From Mucilaginibacter sp. dw_454 (GTDB lineage Bacteria; Bacteroidota; Bacteroidia; Sphingobacteriales; Sphingobacteriaceae), in contig NZ_JAAVVB010000001.1 in NCBI RefSeq assembly GCF_018449775.1, positions 1,240,001 through 1,304,000 of the forward strand: a stretch of DNA of 64,000 nt. The letters run 5' to 3'. Below are positions 19,234 through 29,670 of this stretch, piece after piece (positions within the stretch are counted from its first letter, which is position 1; each line of letters opens with the position of its first letter). The translations under genes were made by a program, and so were the position numbers. Below the pieces are notes generated by a model, which worked only from the letters and a program-made list of their open reading frames with translations, was not told the DNA's origin and made no database searches.

Positions 19234-22200
19234 TTATTCTCCGGCTTTGCCCATTTCACGCGATTTCTTCAATTCATATTCCAACTCAGGATCTATATTC
19301 TGCGCTTCAATTTTCTTTTCTTTGTCCATCAATTGGTGATGATGTTTTTTGAGATATTCTAATTTCTCTTTTCCGTATGATAACCTGGTAATGATCACAT
19401 ACAATACCGGCACAATAAATATCGCCAGCGTAGAAGCGGCCAGCATACCACCCAATACGGTAAAACCTATGGTTCTACGAGCTACTGCACCGGCACCTGT
19501 TGCCAGAACCAGCGGTAACACCCCTAATATAAAAGCCAGCGAAGTCATGATGATTGGGCGCAGACGCAGACTTACCGCGTCGAGTGTAGATTTGATCAGG
19601 TCTTCACCCCGGTCTACCCGCACTTTGGCAAATTCTACAATCAAGATCGCGTTTTTAGCCGCGAGACCGATCAGTGTGATCAAACCTATCTGCGCATAAA
19701 CGTTATTAGTTAAACTCGGCACACAGAATAGCGCCAATATCGCCCCGAAGGCGCCTACCGGTACAGCTAATAATACGGAGAATGGCACGGACCAACTCTC
19801 GTACAAAGCAGCCAGGAATAAAAACACAAAGGTGATGGAGAATAAGAATATGTATATCGTCGTTGATCCGGCTTTTACCTCTTCATAACTTAACCCCGAA
19901 AACTCGTAGGTATAGCCTTCAGGCAGGTTTTTGGCAGCTACCTCTTGCAGGGCTTTTAGCGCATCTGTACTGCTATAGCCTGCGGCAGACGAACCATCAA
20001 TCTCGGCCGTACGGAAAATGTTAAAGTGGGATATCAGCGGCGCAGCCTCGGTTGGCGTATAACTGATGAGCGTACCCAGTGGCACCATTGTTCCGGCCTG
20101 GTTGCGCACGTAATACTTATTCATCTCGGAGATATCGGTGCGGAACGCGGTATCAGCCTGCACCACCACGTGGAAAGTACGGTTGTAGGTGGTAAAATCA
20201 TTAATATATAAACTACCCATGTAAGCCTGAATGGTTGTGAATACATCGGCAACATTTACGCCCATTTTTTCGCACTTCTCCCTGTCAACATTCAAATTAA
20301 AGTTGGGCGTATGCGCGGTAAAAAAGCTAAAAGCTTTAGTGATGGCCGGATTTTTATTTGCTGCCGCGACAAACTTATTGACCACCTTTTCAAAAGCGTG
20401 AACATCATCCGTTGTGCTGCGCTGCTCAATTTGCATGCTAAAACCTACGGTTGATCCAACACCCGGTAAAGGTGATGGTTGAATCACCTCAACATCGGCA
20501 TTGTTGATACCTGCGTCTTTGATCCTTTTTTGCAACACACCAATAATACCAGGCACTTGCTCGCTCGTGGTACCGCGTTCGTCCCAGGGTGCTAGCTGAC
20601 AGTATATAGTACCGTTATTAGAGTTGCTGGCATTAGTTACCACATTTAAACCCGACAGCGCTGCATAGTGAGCTACCCCCGGAGTTGTAGAAACCACCTT
20701 CATTAGTTTCGCCATTACATCAACAGATGCTGCGGTTGATGAAGCCGGTGGCAACTGGAACGTTACGTATAGGTTTCCATCATCTTCTGACGGGATGAAA
20801 CCAGAAGGCTTGCCCTGGAACAAAAAGTAAGTGCCAATACAAAGACAGAGCAGTAATATCACCACATATTTAGAGGCCTTAATACTTTTTCTTACGCCTT
20901 CGGTATAACGTGCCGTAATACGGTCAAACCAGGCATTAAATTTCGCAAAGCCTTTGTCCAGGAAGTTTTGTTTACGATTTGGATCTGTTGGTTTTAGGAG
21001 CAGTGTACACAAAGCCGGCGTTAATGACAGCGCAATAAACGCAGAGATCATCACCGAAATAGCAATGGTGATAGCGAACTGCTGATATAAACGCCCTACG
21101 ATACCTGGAATAAAACCTACCGGCACAAACACCGCGGCCAAAATCAGCGCAATCGCAATAACAGGCGCCGAAATATCCTTCATAGCCTGATACGTAGCCT
21201 CTTTGGGCGACATGTTATCATGATCTATATAATGCTGTACCGCCTCAACCACAATAATGGCATCGTCCACCACGATACCTATCGCCAGCACAAAACCGAA
21301 CATAGTTAGTGTGTTTATGGTGAAGCCTAACGGCACAAAGAAACAAAACGTACCAAAAATGGATACCGGGATAGCTAATACCGGGATCAAAGTAGATCGC
21401 CAGGTTTGCAGGAACACGAACACTACTAATGCTACCAAACCCAATGTCTTTAATAAAGTACCCACCACATCCTGCATAGAAACTTTCACTACCGTTACCG
21501 ATTCAAACGGCACACTGTATTCCACGTCGGCGGGGAAGGTTTCCTTTAGCTTGGCTAATTCGTCATAAATACCTTTGGCAGTTTCCAACGCGTTACTACC
21601 CGGCGCCTGGTAAATTTGCAGGTAAGAAGCCCTGTGTCCGTCGACAAACGAATTACTGGAGAAGGTGAACTTGCCTAACTCAACCCGCGCAACGTCTTTC
21701 AGATACACTAAAGCACCGGTTGATGGGATAGTTTTAACGATGATATTTTGAAATTCAGACACTTTACTGAGCCTGCCGTTCACCAATATACCCAACTCAT
21801 AAGTTTGGCTGCTGGCTTGTGGCGGCACACCTGCCGTACCTGCGGCTACCTGGACGTTTTGTGCATTCAAAGCCGCAATAACATCCGATGGTGTTAAACT
21901 GTAAGAGGCCATTTTTTGTGGGTCCATCCAGATCCGCATACTAAAATCATCAGTAAATCGATTGATGCTGCCAACCCCGGGTACCCTTAATAAAGCATCC
22001 TGAATAAATATATTAGTGTAGTTATCTAAAAACGTAATATTATGCGTGCTTTTTGGTGCATAAATAGCCACCATCATGAGCATGCTGGGGTTTACGGCAC
22101 GTACTGTTAAACCCAACCGGCTTACTACTGCCGGTAATAAAGGGGTGGCGATACTCACCCGGTTCTGCACGTCAAGCGCGGCAACGTCAATGTCGGTACC

Positions 22201-22491
22201 TATTTTAAAGGTAACGTTCATGCTCATCAAGCCGTTATTGGTGCTATTGCTTTGCATGTATTCCATGCCCGGCGTACCGTTAACCTGTTCTTCTATGGGC
22301 GTAGCTACGGTTTGCTCAACGGTTTGGGCGTCGGCGCCGGTAAACTGGCCATTAACCTGTACAACAGGTGGCGTTATATCCGGATATTGATCTATAGGTA
22401 AAAGCAGTATACACACCGTACCGGTTATAACCAATACAATAGATATTACAATGGCGGTTATGGGCCGTTTTATAAAGGTATTAGCAATCAT
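19234..22491 (-). CDS. RND efflux pump, inner-membrane transporter (HAE1 type), first of pair
   Basis: This 1085-residue protein is highly similar to the next gene along the whole length (same N-terminus MIANTFIKRP, same GIVVDDAIIVVE relay helix, same C-terminal EAQNIDPELEYE). Two different full RND pumps in one operon may assemble as a heterotrimer, like MdtBC of E. coli, or may work separately with one adaptor and one channel. The periplasmic loops diverge more than the membrane helices, which suggests different substrates or distinct roles in a mixed trimer. It follows the adaptor gene by 39 bp. Confidence 0.93.
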   Translation of the reverse strand: MIANTFIKRPITAIVISIVLVITGTVCILLLPIDQYPDITPPVVQVNGQFTGADAQTVEQTVATPIEEQVNGTPGMEYMQSNSTNNGLMSMNVTFKIGTDIDVAALDVQNRVSIATPLLPAVVSRLGLTVRAVNPSMLMMVAIYAPKSTHNITFLDNYTNIFIQDALLRVPGVGSINRFTDDFSMRIWMDPQKMASYSLTPSDVIAALNAQNVQVAAGTAGVPPQASSQTYELGILVNGRLSKVSEFQNIIVKTIPSTGALVYLKDVARVELGKFTFSSNSFVDGHRASYLQIYQAPGSNALETAKGIYDELAKLKETFPADVEYSVPFESVTVVKVSMQDVVGTLLKTLGLVALVVFVFLQTWRSTLIPVLAIPVSIFGTFCFFVPLGFTINTLTMFGFVLAIGIVVDDAIIVVEAVQHYIDHDNMSPKEATYQAMKDISAPVIAIALILAAVFVPVGFIPGIVGRLYQQFAITIAISVMISAFIALSLTPALCTLLLKPTDPNRKQNFLDKGFAKFNAWFDRITARYTEGVRKSIKASKYVVILLLCLCIGTYFLFQGKPSGFIPSEDDGNLYVTFQLPPASSTAASVDVMAKLMKVVSTTPGVAHYAALSGLNVVTNASNSNNGTIYCQLAPWDERGTTSEQVPGIIGVLQKRIKDAGINNADVEVIQPSPLPGVGSTVGFSMQIEQRSTTDDVHAFEKVVNKFVAAANKNPAITKAFSFFTAHTPNFNLNVDREKCEKMGVNVADVFTTIQAYMGSLYINDFTTYNRTFHVVVQADTAFRTDISEMNKYYVRNQAGTMVPLGTLISYTPTEAAPLISHFNIFRTAEIDGSSAAGYSSTDALKALQEVAAKNLPEGYTYEFSGLSYEEVKAGSTTIYIFLFSITFVFLFLAALYESWSVPFSVLLAVPVGAFGAILALFCVPSLTNNVYAQIGLITLIGLAAKNAILIVEFAKVRVDRGEDLIKSTLDAVSLRLRPIIMTSLAFILGVLPLVLATGAGAVARRTIGFTVLGGMLAASTLAIFIVPVLYVIITRLSYGKEKLEYLKKHHHQLMDKEKKIEAQNIDPELEYELKKSREMGKAGE

Positions 22492-22530
22492 ACATTATCA
22501 TCATCAAAAAAGCTATCCGCCTATGTTAAA

Positions 22531-23712
22531 TTATTTACCACCTTTACCACCAGCACCCGGTGCAACTTTGTTCTTTGTAGTTATCTGTGAACCGTCATGA
22601 AGCGACTGCACACCATCCACTACTAGTTTGTCGCCTTCGCTAATACCACTTTTAATTACCACGTTGCCGCCAATGGTTTGGCCCGGCATCACTTTTCTTT
22701 GCAGCGCCACCAGCTCTTTCTTAGTTCTGCCGGTATCTGTTTTAGCTTTAGGATTACTGATAATGGTGTCTTTAGCTATAAATACAAAGTATTCTCCCAT
22801 TTGCTCTACAACCGCTTTATTAGGCACCACTAATTGTGGTTCTGTGTCCTGATTATGAACCCGTACAACGCAACTCATACCGGCTCTTAATACATTTTTA
22901 GGATTCGGGAATACTAAACGCACCCTGATAGACCCGGTTTGCGAGTCAACCGCACGATCAATCACCGAAATTTTTCCGATTGCCGGATACAAAGAGTTAT
23001 CAGGCAGCATGATGGTAAATAATGAGTCTACATTTTTACCCTTGCCGCTTTGTAATTGTTCAAAATGAGGTAATTGTTTTTCGTTGATCACAAAATCGAC
23101 TGCCATTGGGTCTTCTGTAGATATTGTATTTAACACCGTTGAACCTGTTGATACCACATTCCCTAATTTAACCTGGCTAAAACCAATGGTGCCACTAAAA
23201 GGCGCATAAACAACTGCGTAGTTTAAATTTGTTTTAGCGGTTTTAACCATCTCTTCTGACGCGGTTACCTGGTTTTTGGCGTTTTGATAGGTGATCATGG
23301 CATGATCATACTGTTGTTTAGCTACCGCGTTATATTTATTAAGATACTCATACCTATCAGCATCTTGCTTAGCCTGATCCAGGTTGCCCTTAACCACTTG
23401 TAAGTTGGCCACAGCCTGATCGTAGGCTGCCTGGTAAATTCGTTTATCTATCTCATACAATTTTTGCCCTTTGCTTACATGGCTGCCCTCAATAAAATAG
23501 ATCCCGGTAATAGCACCCTGTACCTGCGGTAATAACGCTACCTGGCTTAAAGCTGCCGTGGTTGACGGATACTTATCAAAATAAAAAACACGTTTTGCTT
23601 TAACTTTCATCAAATTAACAGGTATCTCGGGGTTATCCGGCGCCTGCTTTTTACTACATGCTGCCAAAGCAATGCAGCTGATAAAAACGATACTTAATTG
23701 GGCTCTATTCAT
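22531..23712 (-). CDS. RND periplasmic adaptor (membrane fusion protein), lipoprotein
   Basis: This 393-residue protein has a lipobox ending LAAC (Cys19), so it is likely lipid-anchored. The order is typical of AcrA/MexA adaptors: a biotinyl-lipoyl half (GAITGIYFIEGSHVSKGQKL), an alpha-hairpin (about 95-160), the second lipoyl half (VYAPFSGTIGFSQVKLGNVV), a beta-barrel domain and a C-terminal membrane-proximal domain. It ends with a Gly/Lys tail. It links the RND pumps to the TolC channel encoded just upstream (26-bp gap). The single adaptor serves both pumps. Confidence 0.92.
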   Translation of the reverse strand: MNRAQLSIVFISCIALAACSKKQAPDNPEIPVNLMKVKAKRVFYFDKYPSTTAALSQVALLPQVQGAITGIYFIEGSHVSKGQKLYEIDKRIYQAAYDQAVANLQVVKGNLDQAKQDADRYEYLNKYNAVAKQQYDHAMITYQNAKNQVTASEEMVKTAKTNLNYAVVYAPFSGTIGFSQVKLGNVVSTGSTVLNTISTEDPMAVDFVINEKQLPHFEQLQSGKGKNVDSLFTIMLPDNSLYPAIGKISVIDRAVDSQTGSIRVRLVFPNPKNVLRAGMSCVVRVHNQDTEPQLVVPNKAVVEQMGEYFVFIAKDTIISNPKAKTDTGRTKKELVALQRKVMPGQTIGGNVVIKSGISEGDKLVVDGVQSLHDGSQITTKNKVAPGAGGKGGK

Positions 23713-23738
23713 GGAGAAGCGGTTGTTGTTGCGGTGGA

Positions 23739-25142
23739 TTAATAGGTGATGTTTCCCATCGATTTTTCCAGGTCTATTTTACTTGACAGCACCTGGAACA
23801 ATGCGTTGATGTAATTTACTTTTGAGGTTACCAAATTAGATTCGGCAGTTATAACATTCAGGTAAGGCACAATACCTTGTTTATACTGTAAGGTCACTAC
23901 AAAGTACGTGCGCGAAGCCATGGTTACGTTTTTCTGTAACAACTCTAAATTATAGCGATTGCTTTTATAAGTAGCTAGAGCGGTTGTATACTCTTTGTTG
24001 ATCTGCGATTTCAGATCTATCCTATCCCAGTCAATCAGTTGTTCTTGTAATTGGGCCTTTTTTACATTATGTACGCGCGCAAAACCTGTAAAAATAGGTA
24101 TGCTAAATGACAGCCCGACTAATGAGCTTGGGTACGAGTTTTGAAACAGGTCGCTGGCGCGATTATTCTGAAACTCTAAATTATAGTTAAAAAAAGCAGA
24201 CAGCGTTGGTAAATATTGTGTATTGTAATAATGTAGCAATTGATCTTGCAAAGCCTTTTGCGTATTTAATTGTTGAAACTCTATGCGTTTTTCAAACTGT
24301 AATTGCTGTAGCGTATCCATGTTGATATCGCTTTTCATACGCAGCGTATCAAAAGCAACATTAAATTGCTGATTAACCGGGTAACCAATTAGCTGCTTTA
24401 GAGCCGCATATTGCGGGATAATATTTTCCTGCGCTTCTTTTAATTGGGCTTTGGAGTTGTTAAGCGAAATACTAGCTTCCTCGTAATCTGTTTCATCTAC
24501 AATACCGCCTTTGTACTGATGGTAGGCATCTGTTACGTTTTTACCTAAGCGCGCTGTATCTTCTTTTAACACACCAATTTGTTGCAGCGTCAGTAAAAGA
24601 TTATAAAATGATTTTGTTACCGATGTAACCAGGAAGATCTTAGTACTATCTGTAACCTGTTTAGACGCCTGAAGCAGCAACGGAGCGGTGTGCGAAGCAT
24701 ATAAAAGCTCGGGGCTAAATATGGCTTGCGATACCTGAACACCCGGTACAAATGAATTGCTTATGCTTGTACGGGTTGATGACGCGGTTGTGGTGGTGCC
24801 CGTAGTACTGCCGGTACTGGCAACGACAGCACCATTGCCCGGTTGTTGAATGTAATGTATCAAACTCCCGCTGGCGCTAACTTGCGGTAGCCATGGCGCT
24901 AAATTAACTGCATTGGTTTCTCCTGCAATTTGCGTACTGATCAATGATTTATTTAATGCCGGCTGATGCAGCATAGCATAGTCGATACATTGTCTGAGTG
25001 ATAAGACTTCTCCACCTATCTTATAAGTAGTATCCCGGACCTCACCGTTTGCAGGTGTCCCGGTGCCCCCATTTTGGGCATAAGTGGTCAATGCGAAAAA
25101 AAGCAGTCCGAATGCTGATAAAGAGCGGCGGATTATTCCCAT
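23739..25142 (-). CDS. TolC-family outer membrane efflux channel
   Basis: This outer-membrane factor of 467 residues has a signal peptide (MGIIRRSLSAFGLLFFALTT) and two OEP repeats, each ending in long coiled-coil helices. Seen: LRQCIDYAMLHQPALNKS early, and the C-terminal QYKQGIVPYLNVITAESNLV repeat region. It forms the trimeric exit duct for the RND pumps. I use ATG 25142; an in-frame GTG at 25160 would add six residues before the signal peptide. It is the first gene of the operon, ahead of adaptor, two pumps and MarR, and has the promoter candidate at 25219-25248. A Ser/Thr-rich stretch (about 118-140) is unusual. Confidence 0.9.
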   Translation of the reverse strand: MGIIRRSLSAFGLLFFALTTYAQNGGTGTPANGEVRDTTYKIGGEVLSLRQCIDYAMLHQPALNKSLISTQIAGETNAVNLAPWLPQVSASGSLIHYIQQPGNGAVVASTGSTTGTTTTASSTRTSISNSFVPGVQVSQAIFSPELLYASHTAPLLLQASKQVTDSTKIFLVTSVTKSFYNLLLTLQQIGVLKEDTARLGKNVTDAYHQYKGGIVDETDYEEASISLNNSKAQLKEAQENIIPQYAALKQLIGYPVNQQFNVAFDTLRMKSDINMDTLQQLQFEKRIEFQQLNTQKALQDQLLHYYNTQYLPTLSAFFNYNLEFQNNRASDLFQNSYPSSLVGLSFSIPIFTGFARVHNVKKAQLQEQLIDWDRIDLKSQINKEYTTALATYKSNRYNLELLQKNVTMASRTYFVVTLQYKQGIVPYLNVITAESNLVTSKVNYINALFQVLSSKIDLEKSMGNITY

Positions 25143-25218
25143 AAAAAAAAGATATTCCACACCCGGTAAAGGATGTCAATGTGATAAAATGCGATTGTGA
25201 TAGTTTTAGCCGGAATGC

Positions 25219-25248
25219 CAAAATGTATGAGAAGACCGGTTGCTCAAA
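25219..25248 (-). promoter_or_regulatory. Promoter candidate of the efflux operon
   Basis: On the minus strand a TTTG box (25245-25248) is followed after 17 bp by TACATTTTG (25219-25227). This is close to the Bacteroidota consensus TTTG / TAnnTTTG, with one extra T. It would start transcription about 70 nt before the TolC start codon. Confidence 0.4.
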
Positions 25249-25393
25249 TAGGGGAGACACAAAAGTGGAAAAAACTAAATGAATAGCAAGTAACAATTTC
25301 GTTAACCTATGTAATTGAAAATCAACGATATAATAGAATTTATTAGATGATAATCAAGGAAGTAGTAAAGCAGAAGATTTGCTTCATGAAGTA

Positions 25394-26794
25394 TTATTTT
25401 TTACTATAACTACCTGCAATAGTTAATCTTACGTAAAAGACCGCAAGATCAGATTCGCCGTGCGCGCCTGCGTTCCACTTATCGGCATTTGAACCGGGTA
25501 TTTCTTTGGTGGAGACGATTAGATTGCTGTGCGTGGTATCTTTAGCCTTAAGCGCGCCGGTTATATCAACAATGTTACTGCCATCCAAATCTACCCGCTC
25601 GGCTTTTACGATTTTTGACTTGGGGATTGGTATAGAAAGTGTCGTCGTATTGGAAGCTGCATAGTCGGCAGAGTCAAGTCCGATAGCTATGGTAGCTTTT
25701 AAGGCACCCACTTTAAATCCTACTACTGAACTGTGTTTACCTGACAAGCCGGTTGCCTTTAAACCTGTAATTGCAGATAAAATACCGCCGCCAAGAAGCT
25801 GAGCCATGTTTTTAAGGATTAGCCCATGAGCAGTAAGTGTTTTACCGTCATACAGGCCTTTTTTGTGTGCCGGTATTTCGTCGCCCGCGTCAGGAGTATA
25901 ATAACCGCTGTAATAAAAGTATTTAAACTTATCCGGAGCATTCCAAAGGCCGCTGGTAAGTGCCCAGTAAATCGCGAAGGGATACTCGGACGAAATAGCT
26001 ATAGGATTAGTGGTATAACCCCACTCTGTTTGCCAGTAAGCCAGGTTTGGATAACCAGCGGCAATAGCTGCCTTGCGGATATAGTCCAGATCCCACCAAT
26101 GAAAATAATGCAGATCAATCACATCAACATTACCCCAGGCATTATAGTGGTTCATGATCTTAACAAAATTTTCGGGCGAAGTATATTTGCAGCCGGGATA
26201 ACCGCCATACACCACTTTGCCACCTGCATCGCGGATAATTTTAGATGCCGGTAAATGGATCTTGTTGATATAATCATCAAAATTACCGTCGTAGAAAAAT
26301 CCTTTTTCGGTAAAATCAACATCCCATCCTTTTGGGCTTGGTACGGCCTCGTTCCAGATCTGAAAATATTGCAGGTTATAAGGCGCTTTATGTAAGTTAT
26401 CTACCACATAAGCTACGTAATCTGTCCAGTCAGATTCAACAGCGGGGGCGCTACGGTCGGTGTTGTGCAGATCTTGTCCAGCCCAACCCATATAAAGCAG
26501 TTCAGGTAAAAATGCCGAACCAGTTTTCTGTAAATCAAGAGCCTCTTTTTGGAACTTAGCCACATAATTGGCATTCCACACGCCGCGCGACGGCTGAATC
26601 TTATTAATAAAAATACCAAACGGACGCTCCCAACCAACAATGCCGTTAGAAAAGAACGGATCACTGGCATCCATTTTATTCACACCAGAAAATTCTTTAA
26701 ACGTTGGCCCTGCCCATTTTTGCGAAAATGACGATCTTGGCAGTATTACCTGAAATAATAAAGACAGAACAATGTATTTTACGAACTTTTGCAT
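25394..26794 (-). CDS. Clan GH-A glycosidase, GH39-like, secreted
   Basis: This 466-residue protein has a signal peptide (MQKFVKYIVLSLLFQVI) and a (beta/alpha)8 barrel. The acid/base motif QIWNEA (E149) and the nucleophile motif QTEWGY (E257) are placed as in clan GH-A. A beta-sandwich-like C-terminal part (about 340-466) resembles the accessory domain of GH39 and GH30 enzymes. The exact family and substrate are uncertain (xylosidase, arabinosidase or a rhamnogalacturonan-type activity). I choose ATG 26794 rather than an upstream in-frame TTG at 26821, which would overlap the rhamnosidase stop. It is cotranscribed with the GH78 gene 13 bp upstream. Confidence 0.75.
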   Translation of the reverse strand: MQKFVKYIVLSLLFQVILPRSSFSQKWAGPTFKEFSGVNKMDASDPFFSNGIVGWERPFGIFINKIQPSRGVWNANYVAKFQKEALDLQKTGSAFLPELLYMGWAGQDLHNTDRSAPAVESDWTDYVAYVVDNLHKAPYNLQYFQIWNEAVPSPKGWDVDFTEKGFFYDGNFDDYINKIHLPASKIIRDAGGKVVYGGYPGCKYTSPENFVKIMNHYNAWGNVDVIDLHYFHWWDLDYIRKAAIAAGYPNLAYWQTEWGYTTNPIAISSEYPFAIYWALTSGLWNAPDKFKYFYYSGYYTPDAGDEIPAHKKGLYDGKTLTAHGLILKNMAQLLGGGILSAITGLKATGLSGKHSSVVGFKVGALKATIAIGLDSADYAASNTTTLSIPIPKSKIVKAERVDLDGSNIVDITGALKAKDTTHSNLIVSTKEIPGSNADKWNAGAHGESDLAVFYVRLTIAGSYSKK

Positions 26795-26807
26795 GAGATT
26801 GTCAGTT

Positions 26808-29483
26808 TTATAGCACCTCAAATTGATAAAGCCCTGCCTGTAATTCAGCGGATCTACCTAAAATAGTCATGCCAGCCCTATCTTTTATCTTCGTTTTATG
26901 ATTTGGGAAAATAAAACTAGCAGATGTATTTTGTGGTACTTCAATCAGTATCTCTAAATTGCCGTTTTTATTCAAATGCCATTCTGAACGTATTTTACCG
27001 AATAAGCTATTGTAAGAAGATTTACAATAAGAAAGATCTTTAATAATATGCGGTTCAATAATAAAATGTTTAAAGCCGGCGCCGTTTTCATCAGGTTTAA
27101 TTCCTCCGAGGGCTGTGTAAAACCATTCCACCACACTACCAAACATGGGGTGGGTATGCGATCCGCTCCCATTCCATGACTCCCATAACGTACTGTTTTT
27201 ACTATCCAGCAGATAACCAAAACCCGGTGCATCTTTTTGATTCATTATTTTGTAGGCAATATCGTCGCGATCATTTTCTGACAGCACTTTTAACAATAGC
27301 GGCGTCGCCAGGATGCCGGTATCAAAATGATAATTGATTTTTTGAAGGTGATTAAGCAATGAGTTAAAAACCAGGTTATAATTCTCCTTTGGCACCAATC
27401 CAAAAGCAAGGGCGAATACATCTGCACCCTGCCGGCCCTCCCAATAAGTTTTGGTTGAGGTGTTATACCAGGCTTTATTAAAATTTGCTTGAATCTGCCG
27501 GGCAAGATTCTCAAATTTTGCTCGGTCGTTATCTTTCCCTAATACCGCAGCAACCTTGCTCATCAAATCAACAACGTGATAGAAATATGCGGTATTAACC
27601 AAAGGTTCAGGAAGCTGTATATGGTCTGGCGTACACCAATCGCCAAGACACCAGCCTTTTGGTTCTTCGTGCGATATCATGCCATTCTTATCGGTCCGGG
27701 TTTGCAGATACTCCACCCATTGTTTCATGCCAGCGTAGTGCTGCCTTAATACTGCGGTATCGCCATAATAAGAAAAGTACAACCACGGCATAATTACATA
27801 GGCCGATCCCCAGGCAGGGCCGCCACCGCCGCCCGCAAACGGCGCGGTATGTGTAACAAAGCCGGTCTTTTTATTCCGGGCATCGTCCATATCATTAAAC
27901 CATTTGCGGTAAAACTGCGGCATGTTAAACGATAACAGTGCGCTTTCCATAGCCACTTGCCCATCGCCTGTATAGCCTAATCTTTCACGGTGCGGACAAT
28001 CACTGCTCAGGCTGCCGTGCAGGTTTGCCTTTTGTGTCCTTAAATAAGCCTCGTTGATTTTATTGAAGAACGGATTTGAACATTCAAAACTTCCATTTTG
28101 CGACACATCCGTATGTACATCTTTCACCTCGACGCTTTCGGCGTCAAGAATCACATTTTTAGCTGTGATCTCTATTTTTCTAAAAGCATGCCAGGTAAAT
28201 TTGGGTTCCCAGGTTTCTGTTCCCTGCCCTTTTAACGTGTAACTATCATACTGCCCATAATCATCGCCTTCTTCACTTACATAGCGTATTTTGATGTGGC
28301 CGCCTGCGGCACCACTAACATTAACAGATGCCCATCCTGCAACCGTTTCATCTAAATGATATAGGTAAACAGAATCGTGTAACTTACCGTCGAAAGTTGG
28401 CTTTAAGGTGCGTGCAATTTTATCAAAAGGCGCCAGTTGCGGATGCAAAGCACCAACAGGAGGCCTAACTATTATAGCCGATTGCCATTTAGTATCATTA
28501 TAACCCGGTTTGTCCCAATTACCAAGCGCTAACCGGGCGTCATACTTTTCACCAGTAAAAATACCGTCTTTTATTAGTGGCCCGGTGTTGGTTTTCCAAC
28601 TGTCATCAGAAGATATAATGCGGGTAGTTCCATCGTCATATTGGATTTCCAATTGAAAGATTAGCTTTGGCACATCGTACCACATTCTACCCTCAACGGT
28701 ACGGTCGCGCTGATTGTACCAGCCGTTACCCAGCAATATGCTAACGACGTTATTTTGTTGGATAATGTTTTCTGTAACATCAAAGGTGTTGTACAGTACC
28801 CGCGGGGTAGATTGGTCGTTGTAAGGGTAAAGCAGTTTTTTAAGCGATCGCTGATCGTAATTGGTGACTGCAGGAGCCAGTACCTGGTCGCCTATCTTTT
28901 TGCCGTTAATGTATAATTCATAAAAACCTAAGCCACTCACATAAACCGTTGCTTGTTTTATTTTTTTGCCGACAATAAATTCTTTGCGAAAATAAGGCGC
29001 GGGAAAGGTTATAGCCGAATCAGGGCAAGGATCTGTCATAGCGCCGATCCATTTGGCTTTCCAGTCGGCTGCTTGTAACAGGCCCATCGACCATGAGACA
29101 GTCGTACTCCAGTTGGACGCGACATTCTTGTTGTCCCAGATCATTACTTTCCAATATAGTTTTTTTCTGGATGGCAGCGCTCTGCCCTGATAAGTAACCT
29201 GGGTAGAGTTAGAGGAATGCACGACTTTACTATCCCAATAGTCGCCAATATTTAGCGATAATAAAGCATTGCTGCTGGCGACTATAATTCGATAAGCTTT
29301 TTGGTTTACATCATTACCAGCCGAAACCAATTGCCAGCTAAGTATAGGGTGCTGGCTTTCAATTGCCGTAGGGTTTGAAAGATATTCACATTTAAGATCT
29401 TTAATTTTTGTAGCCGGCGATTTACCAAAAGCAATCGCCGGGACAAATAGAACTAAAATAACAAACACGAAAACAGGCTTCAT
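26808..29483 (-). CDS. GH78 alpha-L-rhamnosidase, secreted
   Basis: This 891-residue protein has a signal peptide (about 1-19). The order is N-terminal beta-sandwich domains (about 25-370, including a rhamnosidase N-terminal domain with AKWIGA and GLGFYELYINGKKIGD), the (alpha/alpha)6 catalytic barrel (about 470-800) and a C-terminal beta domain. The barrel holds SSDCPHRERLGYTGDGQ, in which D, E and D match the catalytic region of known GH78 enzymes. It releases terminal L-rhamnose, for example from pectic rhamnogalacturonan or plant glycosides. The downstream GH-A enzyme is its operon partner, which supports a plant cell-wall substrate. Start ATG 29483 is clear. Confidence 0.92.
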   Translation of the reverse strand: MKPVFVFVILVLFVPAIAFGKSPATKIKDLKCEYLSNPTAIESQHPILSWQLVSAGNDVNQKAYRIIVASSNALLSLNIGDYWDSKVVHSSNSTQVTYQGRALPSRKKLYWKVMIWDNKNVASNWSTTVSWSMGLLQAADWKAKWIGAMTDPCPDSAITFPAPYFRKEFIVGKKIKQATVYVSGLGFYELYINGKKIGDQVLAPAVTNYDQRSLKKLLYPYNDQSTPRVLYNTFDVTENIIQQNNVVSILLGNGWYNQRDRTVEGRMWYDVPKLIFQLEIQYDDGTTRIISSDDSWKTNTGPLIKDGIFTGEKYDARLALGNWDKPGYNDTKWQSAIIVRPPVGALHPQLAPFDKIARTLKPTFDGKLHDSVYLYHLDETVAGWASVNVSGAAGGHIKIRYVSEEGDDYGQYDSYTLKGQGTETWEPKFTWHAFRKIEITAKNVILDAESVEVKDVHTDVSQNGSFECSNPFFNKINEAYLRTQKANLHGSLSSDCPHRERLGYTGDGQVAMESALLSFNMPQFYRKWFNDMDDARNKKTGFVTHTAPFAGGGGGPAWGSAYVIMPWLYFSYYGDTAVLRQHYAGMKQWVEYLQTRTDKNGMISHEEPKGWCLGDWCTPDHIQLPEPLVNTAYFYHVVDLMSKVAAVLGKDNDRAKFENLARQIQANFNKAWYNTSTKTYWEGRQGADVFALAFGLVPKENYNLVFNSLLNHLQKINYHFDTGILATPLLLKVLSENDRDDIAYKIMNQKDAPGFGYLLDSKNSTLWESWNGSGSHTHPMFGSVVEWFYTALGGIKPDENGAGFKHFIIEPHIIKDLSYCKSSYNSLFGKIRSEWHLNKNGNLEILIEVPQNTSASFIFPNHKTKIKDRAGMTILGRSAELQAGLYQFEVL

Positions 29484-29670
29484 CTAGATTGGACTTGGTA
29501 GGTCCAAGGTACAAATTATCGCAAGGATAAAAAGTGTGTAGGCTACGGATTCATCCGATTAAAGTACTCGCTGATGGTTTCGTTATTTGCTTACGCCCGT
29601 TAAACGCGTACCCCAAACGTTAGCTCGCTTTCAACTGCTTGCACTTAGAGTTACGAAGAAAGCCCGGCAG

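Noticed and set aside
25042..25296. Open frame overlapping the start of the TolC gene
   Set aside because: It overlaps the promoter and the TolC signal peptide and has no homology-like features.
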